From: RBG-16-66-20 sp052386675
Lineage (GTDB): Bacteria; Pseudomonadota; Gammaproteobacteria; Burkholderiales; SG8-39
Reading direction: 5' to 3'
Length of the DNA: 64,000 nucleotides
Assembly: GCA_052386675.1 (NCBI GenBank)
Contig: JBQTJX010000021.1
Coordinates: 1-64,000, forward strand
The notes below the pieces were generated by a model that did no database searches, was not told where the DNA came from, and saw only the letters and a program-made list of their open reading frames with translations. Numbering within the stretch: the stretch's first letter is position 1; every line of letters begins with the position of its first letter. Of this stretch, positions 41,460 through 50,390 are shown piece after piece. A program made the position numbers and the translations under genes.

Positions 41460-42223
41460 CGAAAAGCCGGCCGGCGCTGACGGTGAGCGAATCGCGCGGC
41501 GTGCGCGAGCTGCACGTGGGCGGGGAGGCGATCCAGAGCGCGATGCGCCTGGACGACCCCTTCGCGCTGGAACTCGACTACACCCGCTGCATGATGGCGT
41601 TCCTGCTGTTCCACCCGGAGCCGCGGCGCGCGCTCATGATCGGGCTGGGTGGCGGGTCGCTCGCCAAGTTCTTCCACCGCCGGCTGCCGCGCCTGCGCAC
41701 CCGCGTGCTGGAACTGGACGATCGCGTCATCGCCACGGCGCGGGCTCTCTTCCACCTGCCGCCGGACGACGCGCGCCTCAGGGTGGAGCACGGCGATGGC
41801 ATCGACGCCCTGGCGCCCGAATGCTGCGACCTGCTGGTGGTGGACGGCTTCGAGGACGAGACCACGCCGGCTGCGCTGGTGTCGCAGGCCTTCTTCGACG
41901 CCGCCTGGTGCGCGCTGGAGGACCATGGCGTGCTGGTGATGAATTTCATGGACGACGACCGCGACTTCGACCGCAACCTGCGCCGCCTGGAGAACGCCTT
42001 CGCCGGCAGCGTGCTGTGCCTGCCGGCGCTGCGCGACCCGAACATCATCGTGCTGGCATTGAAGGGCGCGCCGCCGGCGATGCCGTGGCGCGACCTGCGT
42101 GACGACGCCGAGCGGCTGGAAATCCGCTACGGCCTGCCGTTCCCGCGCTATGTCGAGCGCCTGCGCCGCATGAACACCTGGAACGCCGCGGAGTTGCGCC
42201 TGCAGCCGGAGCTGAAGCCTTGA
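41456..42223 (+). CDS. Spermidine-synthase-like protein (class I methyltransferase fold)
   Basis: 255 residues. ALMIGLGGGSLAKFFHRRLP is the AdoMet-type glycine loop, TRVLELDDRVIATAR gives the acidic residue for the ribose, and DLLVVDGFEDETTPAALVSQAFFDAAW matches the fold of SpeE. The SpeE polyamine motif D-S-S-D-P-x-G-P is absent (DGFEDETTP), so putrescine aminopropylation is unlikely. Its start overlaps the stop of the MFS gene and its stop overlaps the TTG of the next gene. Actual substrate unknown. Confidence 0.8.
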   Translation: MTKSRPALTVSESRGVRELHVGGEAIQSAMRLDDPFALELDYTRCMMAFLLFHPEPRRALMIGLGGGSLAKFFHRRLPRLRTRVLELDDRVIATARALFHLPPDDARLRVEHGDGIDALAPECCDLLVVDGFEDETTPAALVSQAFFDAAWCALEDHGVLVMNFMDDDRDFDRNLRRLENAFAGSVLCLPALRDPNIIVLALKGAPPAMPWRDLRDDAERLEIRYGLPFPRYVERLRRMNTWNAAELRLQPELKP

Positions 42224-42963
42224 TCATTGATCCGGTCGAGCTGGCCGCGCTGGTCGCGCTCGCCTTCGCCGGCTCGGTGGTGTTCGGCATCACCGGGTTC
42301 GGCGCGGCGCTGATCACGGTCCCGCTGGCGACCCACCTGGTGCCCTTGCCCTTCGCGCTGGCGCTGTTCGTGCTGATGGACCTCGCCAATTCCTATCGCA
42401 TCGGCTTCGAGAACCCGAAGAACGCGGTGCGCGCGGAGTGGACGCGGCTGGTGCCGACCATCGTCGTCGGGACCGTGGTGGGCGTCACCCTGCTGGTGAA
42501 CCTGCCGCGCCAGGCGGCGACGCTGGCGCTGGGCGTGTTCGTTTTCCTGTTCGCCATCTACAGCCTGTTCAGCGGCCGCGCGGCGAGCCATCGCATCGGC
42601 GCTGGATGGGCCTACGTGGCCGGGTTCAGCGGCGGGATCACCAGCACGGTGTTCGGCGCCGGCGGGCCGCCCTACGCCATGTATCTCTCGCAGCGAGGCC
42701 TCACCAAAGAGCAGTTCCGCGCCACGCTCGGCTTCGCCGCGATGACCAGCATCTCGCTTCGCACCATCGCCTTCTTCGCCACCGGGATCCTGCTGGACCT
42801 GAAGGTCTGGCTCTACGCCGCCGCGGTCGTGCCGGCGGGGCTGATCGGGCTCTGGGCGGCGAGCCATCTGTTCCGGCGCATCTCCAGGGAAGCGCTGATG
42901 CGGGCCGTGGCCCTGATGCTGCTGGCGACCGGGGTGTCGCTGGTGCTGAAGGCGCTTGGCTAG
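42220..42963 (+). CDS. TauE/SafE-family membrane exporter
   Basis: 247 residues with seven or eight hydrophobic segments. FGITGFGAALITVPLATHLVPL and SGGITSTVFGAGGPPYAMYL are the two mirrored TauE motifs. Family members move sulfite, sulfoacetate or other small organic anions outward. The TTG start at 42220 shares bases with the preceding stop. It closes the 37486-42963 operon; a 36-bp palindrome follows. Confidence 0.85.
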   Translation: MIIDPVELAALVALAFAGSVVFGITGFGAALITVPLATHLVPLPFALALFVLMDLANSYRIGFENPKNAVRAEWTRLVPTIVVGTVVGVTLLVNLPRQAATLALGVFVFLFAIYSLFSGRAASHRIGAGWAYVAGFSGGITSTVFGAGGPPYAMYLSQRGLTKEQFRATLGFAAMTSISLRTIAFFATGILLDLKVWLYAAAVVPAGLIGLWAASHLFRRISREALMRAVALMLLATGVSLVLKALG

Positions 42964-42970
42964 GTTGCAC

Positions 42971-43006
42971 CACCCCGGATGTAACCGATCGGTTACATCC
43001 GGGGTG
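42971..43006. repeat. Perfect 36-bp palindrome between convergent genes
   Basis: CACCCCGGATGTAACCGA (42971-42988) is followed directly by its exact reverse complement (42989-43006), with no loop and no mismatch. It lies 7 bases after the TauE stop and 12 before the stop of glutathione reductase, so in RNA from either strand it would fold into a long hairpin and could end both transcripts. There is no U-run on either side. The core GTAACCGATCGGTTAC is also the form of a protein operator or a dispersed intergenic element. Confidence 0.8.
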
Positions 43007-43018
43007 CCAGGCGGGCGC

Positions 43019-44353
43019 CTACCCCGCCTTCTCCCGCAGGGTCACGAATTCCTCCGCCGCGGTCGGGTGGATGCCGATGGTGGCGTCGAACTGCGCCTTG
43101 GTGGCGCCCAGCTTCACCGCGATGGCGATGCCCTGGATGATCTCGCCCGCCTCGGGGCCCATCATGTGGGCGCCGAGCACGCGCTGCGAGGCGCCGTCCA
43201 CGACCAGCTTCATGAACACCTTCTCCTCGCTCGCGCCCATGGTGTGCTTGAGCGACCGGAACGCGGCCTTGTAGATGTCCACGTTGCCGAAGCGCTCGCG
43301 CGCCTGGGCCTCCGACAGCCCGACGGTGGCGATGTTCGGGTGCGAGAACACGGCGGTGGCGACGTTCTCGTGATCCACCGGCGTGGGCTCGTCGCGGAAC
43401 AGCGTCTTCGCCAGCCACATGGCCTCGGCGGTGGCCACCGGCGTCAGGTTGATGCGGTTGGTGACGTCGCCGATGGCGTGGATGGACGGGACCGAGCTGG
43501 CGGAGTACTTGTCCACGACGATGGCGCCGTCGGCGGCGAGCTTGACGCCCGCGGCTTCCAGCCCGATTCCCGCAGTGTTGGGCTTCCTGCCGGTGGCGAA
43601 CATCACCAGGTCGTAGCTGTCGGTGCTGCCGTCCTCGAAGCTGGCCCTGATGCCGGGCTCGAGTTTCGCCGGATTGGACCTGAGCCGGACGTTCACACCC
43701 TTCCTCGCCATTTCCTCCGCCAGGCGCGTGCCGAGCTCGGCATCGAAGCCGCGTAGCAGCTGCGCGCCACGGTAGGCGAGCGTGGTCTCCACGCCCAGGC
43801 CGTTGAAGATGGAGGCGAACTCGACCGCGATGTAGCCGCCGCCCACCACCAGCACCCGCGAAGGCAGTTCGTCGAGGGAAAAGGCTTCGTTGGAGGTAAT
43901 GCCCAGTTCCGCGCCCGGGATCGCCGGCTTCTCCGGCCAGGAGCCGGTGCAGACGAGGATATGCTTCGCCGTGTAGCGCTTGGCGTTCACCTCCACCGTA
44001 TGCGGATCGATCACGGTGGCGCGGCCGCGGTGGATGTCCACCTTGTTGTTGACGAGGATGCGCTCGTAGACGCCGTTCAGGCGCGCGATCTCGCGGTCCT
44101 TGTTCGCGAGCAGCGTGGCCCAGTCAAACTCCGGCGCCTGCGTGACCCAGCCGAAATCGGCCGCGTCCTTCACTTCCTCGTTGAAATGGGCGGCATAGGA
44201 GAACAGCTTCTTCGGGATGCAGCCGACGTTGACGCAGGTGCCGCCGAAGCGGCCGGATTCCGCGATGCCGACGCGGGCGCCATAGGAGGCGCAGACGCGG
44301 CTGGCGCGAACCCCGCCGGAGCCGCCGCCGATGGTGAAGAGGTCGTAATCCAG
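43019..44353 (-). CDS. gor: Glutathione-disulfide reductase, probable CTG start
   Basis: About 444 residues. The FAD site is LDYDLFTIGGGSGGVRASR, the redox pair C40/C45 is in GGTCVNVGCIPKK, VLVVGGGYIAVEFASIF binds NADPH, and the dimer-interface His is in IGIHPTAAEE. The frame has no ATG, GTG or TTG between an upstream TGA and the FAD motif; the homologous first codon is CTG 44353 (Met-Asp-Tyr-Asp-Leu is usual). The next conventional start, GTG 44173, would delete the FAD and redox motifs. It follows a small gene by 10 bases, so reinitiation could help. Confidence 0.85.
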   Translation of the reverse strand: MDYDLFTIGGGSGGVRASRVCASYGARVGIAESGRFGGTCVNVGCIPKKLFSYAAHFNEEVKDAADFGWVTQAPEFDWATLLANKDREIARLNGVYERILVNNKVDIHRGRATVIDPHTVEVNAKRYTAKHILVCTGSWPEKPAIPGAELGITSNEAFSLDELPSRVLVVGGGYIAVEFASIFNGLGVETTLAYRGAQLLRGFDAELGTRLAEEMARKGVNVRLRSNPAKLEPGIRASFEDGSTDSYDLVMFATGRKPNTAGIGLEAAGVKLAADGAIVVDKYSASSVPSIHAIGDVTNRINLTPVATAEAMWLAKTLFRDEPTPVDHENVATAVFSHPNIATVGLSEAQARERFGNVDIYKAAFRSLKHTMGASEEKVFMKLVVDGASQRVLGAHMMGPEAGEIIQGIAIAVKLGATKAQFDATIGIHPTAAEEFVTLREKAG

Positions 44354-44363
44354 CGAGCGGCCG

Positions 44364-44627
44364 TTACTTGAGGTTTTTGAGGTTCATTTCGACCAGGTCG
44401 AGCAGCGCGGCGATGTCGCCGTGCTCGGACTTGCCGGCGAGCCACTTCTGCGCGTTGTGCACGCGCTGCTCGATCGCCGCCCTGGGCATGCCCTCGACGC
44501 CGGAGAAGAGCTGCGCGAGGTCCGCCAGGCCCTTGCCCTTGGCCGCGGCGTGCAGCTGGCCGAGCTTGCCCTCGATCGCGGGGCGATCGAGGTTGGTGAC
44601 CAGCTTCATCGTCTTGTCGTCGCTCAT
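44364..44627 (-). CDS. Small conserved-looking cytoplasmic protein
   Basis: 87 residues, mostly helical, charged and without membrane segments: MSDDKTMKLVTNLDRPAIEGKLG at the start and LLDLVEMNLKNLK at the end. I do not recognise the family. A GAGAGC ribosome site precedes ATG 44627. Its stop is 10 bases before the putative CTG start of glutathione reductase, so they are probably co-transcribed and the small ORF may deliver ribosomes to the weak start. Confidence 0.65.
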   Translation of the reverse strand: MSDDKTMKLVTNLDRPAIEGKLGQLHAAAKGKGLADLAQLFSGVEGMPRAAIEQRVHNAQKWLAGKSEHGDIAALLDLVEMNLKNLK

Positions 44628-44666
44628 GGCGCTCTCCTCGCAATGCGTGGACTTCCGCAGTCCATC

Positions 44667-46352
44667 TTAGCCAGCGGAGCGTGATTTTACCAGCGCGTAG
44701 CGCCCTGCCTCGGCATGCACCGCGCCGTCGAACGTGAGTTTCTCGAGGTGCGCGGTCAGGGAGCGCGCTGCGACCGGGTGGATGCGCGGGTGGACGTCGT
44801 CGTAGACCGCGGGCACCAGCTCCTCCAGTGTCGCCGCGCCCAGGCGCGCAAGCGCCGCCGTCACCTTTGCCTCGCGCGCCAGGCGGTGCGCGACCAGGCG
44901 CCGGATTTCCTTCTCCGGCGCGCCGACCAGGTAGCCGTGGCCGGGCGCAAGGATCGCCGCATCTTCCTGCACCAGCGCCTCCAGCGCCGCCAGGTAGGCG
45001 CGCATGTTGCCGTCGGGCGGATTGATCACCACCGTCGAGCCCTGCATCACCTGGTCGCCGGTGAACAGCATCTTCGTCTCCTCCAGCAGGTAGCAAAGAT
45101 GATTGGAGGCGTGGCCGGGGGTGTGGATGGCGCGCAGCGTCGCTCCGGGAATGGCGAGGCGCTCGCCGTGCTCCAGCACGCGATCCGGGGAGAAGCTCGC
45201 GTCCTGGTTGCCGTGCGCCGGGCGCGGACGGCCGAGCACCTGCGCGCCGGTGAGCTGCTTCAGCAGCGCGGCCGCCGGCGAATGGTCGACATGGGTGTGC
45301 GTCACGAGAATCCAGCGGATGCGCCCGGCGCCCAGCTGCGCGATGCGCTTCACGTGTTCGTCGATCGGCGGTCCGGGGTCGATCACCGCCAGCGCGTCGC
45401 CGTCGCCGACCAGGTAGCAGTTGGTGCCCGGTCCGGTCATGACGCCGGGGTTGGGCGCGGTGAGGCGCGTGACGCGCGCATCGAGGCGCTTGGGCAAGCC
45501 AGGCTCGATGACGAAGCAGGTCTTGCCGGATTCCTCCGGATCGCTCCAGTGGATCTCGTGGTAGGGCGGGTCGGCGCGGCGGAACAGGCGCGCCGAGCCC
45601 TCGTGGTCCAGCGCCCAGACCGCGGCGTCCACCTGGATGTCGCCCAGGCTGCGGGCATGGTCCACCGCCGCCGCCGAGGTGGTGAAGCGCGCGAGGTCGG
45701 ACAAGGACACGCGCGTCGGGAAGATGATTTCGATCTCGCCGCGCTCCTGGCGTGCGAGCGCCTCGCGCGGGCTGATCCAGAAACTGTGCACGGTTTCGCT
45801 GTCGTCGTGCGCGCCGGCCTGGTCCTGCGGGGCGCGGGCGACGAAGAAGCGGGTGTTGAAGCGCCGGGGACGCCCGGCCGCGGTGATCCAGTGGCTGAAG
45901 TAGACGATGTCCTGGGCCGGGACGTACAGGTCCTCGGCCTCGAGCAGGTCCGCGAACTTTGCCGTGCCCGCGTTCATCGGCTCGCGCAGTGGTTCCAGCG
46001 CCGCGACCCGCGCCGGGTCGACGGGCGCGCCGGCCGCGTCCACCGCGAGCAGGATGCCCGCTTCCTCGAAGCATTCGCGCGCGGCGGCGATCCAGTAGGC
46101 GAGGCCGCCCGAGGCGAGCCCCAGCTTCGCGCTTGCCTCGGCGTCGGTCAGGCCGCGCACGCGCCGCGCGGCGCGCTCGTCGCCGTCGCTCGCATCGAGC
46201 GCGCCGCCGGGGAATACGTAGGCTCCCGGCAGGAAGGCCGAGCCCTTGTTGCGCTGGAGCATGAACACTTCCGGCCCGTGCTGGTCGTCGCGCAGCAGCA
46301 GGATCGTGGCCGCGGGACGAGGCTCCATTTTTTTGTGCGCCGGGGTCGTCAC
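44667..46352 (-). CDS. NUDIX hydrolase - metallo-beta-lactamase fusion
   Basis: About 561 residues. Residues 9-275 are a NUDIX domain of the NUDT19/RNase-HII-independent CoA-pyrophosphatase-like type, with the box split by an insert (FPGGAL ... ARECFEEAGILL). Residues 295-561 are an MBL domain with HTHVDH (352-357), a later His in HTPGHASNH and FTGDQV. MBL partners of this type resemble LACTB2-like ribonucleases and thioesterases. The GTG start at 46352 overlaps the stop of the SDR gene (GTGA); ATG 46328 is an alternative. The fusion couples hydrolysis of an X-diphosphate with that of a second ester. Confidence 0.85.
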   Translation of the reverse strand: MTTPAHKKMEPRPAATILLLRDDQHGPEVFMLQRNKGSAFLPGAYVFPGGALDASDGDERAARRVRGLTDAEASAKLGLASGGLAYWIAAARECFEEAGILLAVDAAGAPVDPARVAALEPLREPMNAGTAKFADLLEAEDLYVPAQDIVYFSHWITAAGRPRRFNTRFFVARAPQDQAGAHDDSETVHSFWISPREALARQERGEIEIIFPTRVSLSDLARFTTSAAAVDHARSLGDIQVDAAVWALDHEGSARLFRRADPPYHEIHWSDPEESGKTCFVIEPGLPKRLDARVTRLTAPNPGVMTGPGTNCYLVGDGDALAVIDPGPPIDEHVKRIAQLGAGRIRWILVTHTHVDHSPAAALLKQLTGAQVLGRPRPAHGNQDASFSPDRVLEHGERLAIPGATLRAIHTPGHASNHLCYLLEETKMLFTGDQVMQGSTVVINPPDGNMRAYLAALEALVQEDAAILAPGHGYLVGAPEKEIRRLVAHRLAREAKVTAALARLGAATLEELVPAVYDDVHPRIHPVAARSLTAHLEKLTFDGAVHAEAGRYALVKSRSAG

Positions 46353-47224
46353 GCGGTGCGGCCGGCGCGGTCTTTCTCGTTCTGCGCCTTGATCATGGCG
46401 CGCATGTTCTCCCAATCCGCGTCCGAGAGCTTGTCCAGGCCGGTGAAACCGGCGCCGTTGGCGAGGTAGCCCGCGCCGTCGATGGCAATCGTTTCGCCGG
46501 AGAGCCACTCGCAGCCATCCGCCATCAGGAAGGTGGCGAGGTTCTGCAACTCGGGCATCTCGCCCACGCGGCGCATCGGATTGAGGTCGTTCGCCTCTTC
46601 AAAGCTGCCGCCGGGGCGCAGGCGCTTCGAGGCGCCTTCAGTGGGGAAGGGCCCCGGCGCGATGGCATTCAGCCGTATGCCATGGCGGCCCCATTCGACG
46701 GCCAGCGACTTGGTCATGATGTGCAGCCCGGCCTTGGACATGGCCGAGGGAACGACATAGGGCGAGCCGGTGTGCACCCAGGTGACCAGGATCGAGATCA
46801 CCGAGCCCTTGAGCTTGTCCGCGATCCAGCGCTTGCCCACGGCGTGGGTGACGTAGAACGAGCCGTGGAACACGATGTTGGCGATGGCGTTGAAGCCGTT
46901 GGGCGTGAGGTCTTTGGTCGGGCTGATGAAGTTGCCGGCGGCGTTGTTGACCAATCCGGTGAGCGGGCCGGCTTCGTCCCAGATCCGCTGCACCATGGCG
47001 TCCACCGCCTGCGCGTCGCGGATGTCCACTGCGTGCGTGCCGACCTTGCCGCCGTGCGCGGCCATCAGTTCCTTCGCGGTGGCATCGAGCACCGCGCCGC
47101 GCCGGCCGGCGAGCCAGACTTCGGCGCCGAGTTTCAGGTACTGCGACGCGATTTCCTTGCCCAGGCCGGTGCCGCCGCCGGTGATGAGGATGCGTTTGCC
47201 TTTGAGCAGGCCGTCCTGGAACAT
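46349..47224 (-). CDS. SDR oxidoreductase, 2,4-dienoyl-CoA-reductase-like
   Basis: 291 residues. The cofactor loop is ILITGGGTGLGKEIA, VNNAAGNFISP is the NNAG-type motif and PSAMSKAGLHIMTKSLAVEWG holds the catalytic Lys. As in mitochondrial DECR, the classical Tyr of Y-x-x-x-K is replaced by Ser (S-A-M-S-K) and a Tyr lies shortly before (SPYVV). Expected reaction: NADPH reduction of 2,4-dienoyl-CoA during unsaturated fatty-acid oxidation. It heads a two-gene unit with the NUDIX-MBL fusion. Confidence 0.85.
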   Translation of the reverse strand: MFQDGLLKGKRILITGGGTGLGKEIASQYLKLGAEVWLAGRRGAVLDATAKELMAAHGGKVGTHAVDIRDAQAVDAMVQRIWDEAGPLTGLVNNAAGNFISPTKDLTPNGFNAIANIVFHGSFYVTHAVGKRWIADKLKGSVISILVTWVHTGSPYVVPSAMSKAGLHIMTKSLAVEWGRHGIRLNAIAPGPFPTEGASKRLRPGGSFEEANDLNPMRRVGEMPELQNLATFLMADGCEWLSGETIAIDGAGYLANGAGFTGLDKLSDADWENMRAMIKAQNEKDRAGRTA

Positions 47225-47284
47225 TGGGGGAATCCGAATAGGGGAAGTGGAAGCCCCGATTCTACTCAGTCGTACAACCTGCGG

Positions 47285-48142
47285 TCAGTCGTTCGGACGG
47301 CCCTGCGCCAGCCAACGTCGCGCCCGCTCCACGATCGGCAGGTCGAGCATGCGGCCCTCCAGTGCGATCGCCCCGAGTCCGCGGGCGCGCGCGTCTGCAT
47401 CGGCGGCCAGGACCTTGCGCGCCCATTCCAGCTCCTCGGCCGTGGGGCCGAAGCCGGTGTTGGCGACACCGACCTGGCGCGGATGGATGCAGACGGTGCC
47501 CGTGAAGCCCAGGGCCCGGGCTTCGGCCACCAGGTCTGCAAACTCCAGCAGGTTGTCGATGCCGGCGATGCTCCCGGGCAGGCCCCAGCATGCCAGCTGC
47601 CAGGCGCGCGCGCAGGTTGCGACTTGCTGCGCAGGCCAGCGCATTGACGGCGGCCGGGGCGCGACCGACATCTCGGCCGCATAGTCTTCCGCGCCGAAGC
47701 CGAGCGCGACGAGGCTCGGATGGGCCTGCGCGATATCCGCTGCCCGCACGACGCCCAATGCCGTTTCGATCAGCGCAACGATGGGAACCGGCGCGGCCCG
47801 CGGCGGCGCCAGCCGCGCCAGTGCGGCCGCCAGCGCCTGCACCTGCTGCGCCGATTCGACCTTGGGCAGCATCACCGCGGCCAGACGGTCCAGTGGTGCA
47901 GAGGCGATGTCCTGCGCCATCAGCGCGGGCGCGGCGTTCACGCGCAGCAGGACCGGTGCCTGGCCGGCGAGGGCGGCCACCGCCTGGGCCGCCATTGCGC
48001 GCGCTTCCTCCTTGCGCGCGGGTGGCACCGCGTCCTCCAGGTCCACCACCAGCGCGTCGGCGCCGCGTTGCGCAGCCTTGGCGAGCAGATGCCCGGAAGT
48101 CGCAGGCACGAACAGCAGGGAGCGCAACTGATTCAGCTGCAC
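47285..48142 (-). CDS. HpcH/HpaI/CitE-like lyase
   Basis: 285 residues of the CitE TIM-barrel: SLLFVPATSGHLLAKAAQRGADALVVDLEDAVP, LLRVNA, ALIETALGVVRA and GFGAEDYAAEM carry the Glu and Asp that bind Mg. CitE-like enzymes split or form acyl-CoAs such as citramalyl-CoA or malyl-CoA. The preceding CoA-transferase supplies such a thioester, overlapping by 10 bases. The GTG start at 48142 fits the family N-terminus. Confidence 0.88.
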   Translation of the reverse strand: MQLNQLRSLLFVPATSGHLLAKAAQRGADALVVDLEDAVPPARKEEARAMAAQAVAALAGQAPVLLRVNAAPALMAQDIASAPLDRLAAVMLPKVESAQQVQALAAALARLAPPRAAPVPIVALIETALGVVRAADIAQAHPSLVALGFGAEDYAAEMSVAPRPPSMRWPAQQVATCARAWQLACWGLPGSIAGIDNLLEFADLVAEARALGFTGTVCIHPRQVGVANTGFGPTAEELEWARKVLAADADARARGLGAIALEGRMLDLPIVERARRWLAQGRPND

Positions 48143-49350
48143 CGCGCCGCCCCCCTGGCCACCATGGCCTGGAGCTCGGCCTCCGGCAGGCCCAACTCCC
48201 GGGCGAGCGCACGCGTGTGCTCTCCCAGGGCCGGCGCTTCGCGCCGGATGCCGCCAGGCGTGCCAGAGAGGCGTGGCGTCACTGCGTGCATCACCGTGCC
48301 CTGCGCCCCGACCTCTACGTAGCAGCCGCGCTCGATCACATGGTCGTCACCCAGCAGTTGCGGCACGTCGTGGATTGGTCCGATGGTCACGCCCTTGGCG
48401 CGGAACAGCGCCAGGCAGTCGGCCAGGTCGTAACCGCCGATGAACCGCGCCACCATGCCGTCGAGTTCTTCGTCGTTGCGCAGGCGCGCCGCATTGGTCG
48501 CGAAGCGCGGGTCATCGGCCAGGGCGCCGCAGCCGATCGCCTCCATCACCCGGCGCGCCATGGCGTCGGTGGAGCCGGACATCGCCACCCAGCGGCCGTC
48601 GCGGCAGCGGTAGACGCCGCGCGGCGAGGCGATCTTGCGCGTCGGATCCTGCGCTTGCCTGGTGCGGGCGAACTGGCTGGCGTCGGGGCCCATGATGGCC
48701 AGCATCGGGTCGAGCAGCGCGAGGTCGACGACCTGCCCACGGCCGTGCTGCACTTCCACCTCGCGCAGCGCGGCCAGCGTGGCGAAAGCGCCCGTCAGGC
48801 CCGCGACCATGTCAGCCAGGGCCATGTTGGGCAAGCGTGGCGTACCGTTTTCGGTGTGCTTGTGTGCGTAGCCGCTGAAGCCTTCGACCAGGCTGCCAAA
48901 GCCGGGCAATGCGCGGTAGGGCCCGCTCTGGCCCCAGCCGGAAATGCGCACGATCACCAGGCCCGGGTACTCCGCCAGCAGCCCATCCGGCCCCAGGCCC
49001 ATGGCTTCCAAGGTGCCGGGCCGAAAACTCTCGACCAGCACCTGAGCCGAGGCGAGCAGCTTTCGCAGCAGCGCCATGGCCTGCGGGTCGCGCAGGTCCA
49101 GCGCCATGCTGCGCTTGTTGCGCGCATAGGTCTGCCACCAGCCGTCGAAGGGCGCGCCGCCCCGCGGGTCCGGTTCGCACCACTGGCGCAGGGTGTCGCC
49201 CTCCACCGATTCGATCTTGATGACGTCGGCACCGAAATCGGCCAGTTGCAGCGACAGCATGTTGCCGGCCACCAGGCGCGACAGGTCGACCACGCGCAAG
49301 CCCACCAGCGGTCCCCGCTGCGCCGGATCGGGCGTCAAATGCGGCAGCAT
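48133..49350 (-). CDS. Family III CoA-transferase
   Basis: 405 residues. LVGLRVVDLSRLVAGNMLSLQLADFGADVIKIESVEGD and LVESFRPGTLEAMGLGPDGLL (ESFRPG in place of ENFRPG); the Asp candidate lies in MALADMVAGL. It would activate a dicarboxylate for cleavage by the CitE-like lyase. It sits between the Bug receptor (15-base gap upstream) and the lyase in a three-gene operon. Confidence 0.9.
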   Translation of the reverse strand: MLPHLTPDPAQRGPLVGLRVVDLSRLVAGNMLSLQLADFGADVIKIESVEGDTLRQWCEPDPRGGAPFDGWWQTYARNKRSMALDLRDPQAMALLRKLLASAQVLVESFRPGTLEAMGLGPDGLLAEYPGLVIVRISGWGQSGPYRALPGFGSLVEGFSGYAHKHTENGTPRLPNMALADMVAGLTGAFATLAALREVEVQHGRGQVVDLALLDPMLAIMGPDASQFARTRQAQDPTRKIASPRGVYRCRDGRWVAMSGSTDAMARRVMEAIGCGALADDPRFATNAARLRNDEELDGMVARFIGGYDLADCLALFRAKGVTIGPIHDVPQLLGDDHVIERGCYVEVGAQGTVMHAVTPRLSGTPGGIRREAPALGEHTRALARELGLPEAELQAMVARGAARCS

Positions 49351-49365
49351 CGGCCGGATCCGGGT

Positions 49366-50355
49366 TTAGTCGACCTTCAGACCGAGTTGGCGCACCAGCG
49401 CCTGCCAACCCGGCGCTTCCTTGCGCAGCTGTGCACCGAAGTCCTCGTTGCTCACGCGCAGCATGTCGGTCCCCATGGCGGCGAAGCGCTTCACCACTTC
49501 GGCGTCGCGCATGGCCACATCGACGGCCTTGGCAATCCTGTCGGCCACCAGGGACGGGACGCCCTTGGGCGCGAAGATGCCGCCGATTACGGCAATCGGG
49601 TCCCCGGGAAATCCCGCGTCGGCCAGCGTGGGAACATCCGGCAGCGAGGGCTCTCGCTGCATGCCGGTGACGGCCAGCACGCGCAGCTTGCCGGAGCGCA
49701 CATGGGTGAGTGCGGCGGTGAGCGAGTCGGTGGCGAACAGCACCTGGCCGCCCATCAGGTCGGTCAGCGCCGCGCCGCTTCCCTTGTAGGGGACGTGCGT
49801 GGCCTTGAGGTTCGCGCGGCGCAGGAAGACCTCCGATCCAAGGTGCGTCATCGTACCGGTGCCCGCGGACGCAAAGGCGGCGGGCTGCCTGCGCACCTGG
49901 TCGACCAGGTCCTTCAACGTTCCGGGCGCCGCAGGCGTATTGGCCACGAGGATGGCGAACGGCGCGCGCACCACCGGAGCGACCGCCGAGAAATCCTCCA
50001 GCGTGTACTTGGCCGACGCGTACATGGCGGGAACAACCAGCAGTTGCGCGGTGGAGCTCAGCAACACGGTATAGCCATCGGGCTGCGCGCGGGCCACGGC
50101 CTGGTGCGCGATGATGCCGCCGGCACCGGCGCGGTTGTCCACCACCACCGGCTGGCCCAAGGCGCCTCCCATGGGCGCGGCCAGCAGGCGCGCCACGACG
50201 TCGCTGCCCGATCCCGGGCCCTGCGGCACCACCAGCGTGACGGGCTTGGTCGGCCAGTCGGCGGCGGGTGCTCCGGCAGGCAGGGCGAAGGCCAGCGTTC
50301 CGGCTAAAGTGATGGACAACGATCGGATTGCGTTCCAGCGGGTTTCACGGCGCAT
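49366..50355 (-). CDS. Bug/TctC-family receptor
   Basis: 329 residues with a signal peptide (SLSITLAGTLAFALPAGAPAA) and WPTKPVTLVVPQGPGSGSDVVARLLAAPM, VVVDNRAGAGGIIAHQAVA. First gene of the MarR-facing operon, so it most likely captures the dicarboxylate that the CoA-transferase and lyase then use. ATG 50355 is 48 bases from the MarR start. Confidence 0.92.
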   Translation of the reverse strand: MRRETRWNAIRSLSITLAGTLAFALPAGAPAADWPTKPVTLVVPQGPGSGSDVVARLLAAPMGGALGQPVVVDNRAGAGGIIAHQAVARAQPDGYTVLLSSTAQLLVVPAMYASAKYTLEDFSAVAPVVRAPFAILVANTPAAPGTLKDLVDQVRRQPAAFASAGTGTMTHLGSEVFLRRANLKATHVPYKGSGAALTDLMGGQVLFATDSLTAALTHVRSGKLRVLAVTGMQREPSLPDVPTLADAGFPGDPIAVIGGIFAPKGVPSLVADRIAKAVDVAMRDAEVVKRFAAMGTDMLRVSNEDFGAQLRKEAPGWQALVRQLGLKVD

Positions 50356-50390
50356 GCTCGTCTCCGGTTGGATCAGTCCGGAGGAGGCTA

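Noticed and set aside
43019..44173. GTG 44173 as the start of glutathione reductase.
   Set aside because: It would remove the FAD loop and the redox-active Cys pair, which are intact upstream in the same frame.
47590..50307. A 905-codon open frame on the plus strand.
   Set aside because: Antisense to the CitE-like, CoA-transferase and Bug genes; low-complexity and no start context.
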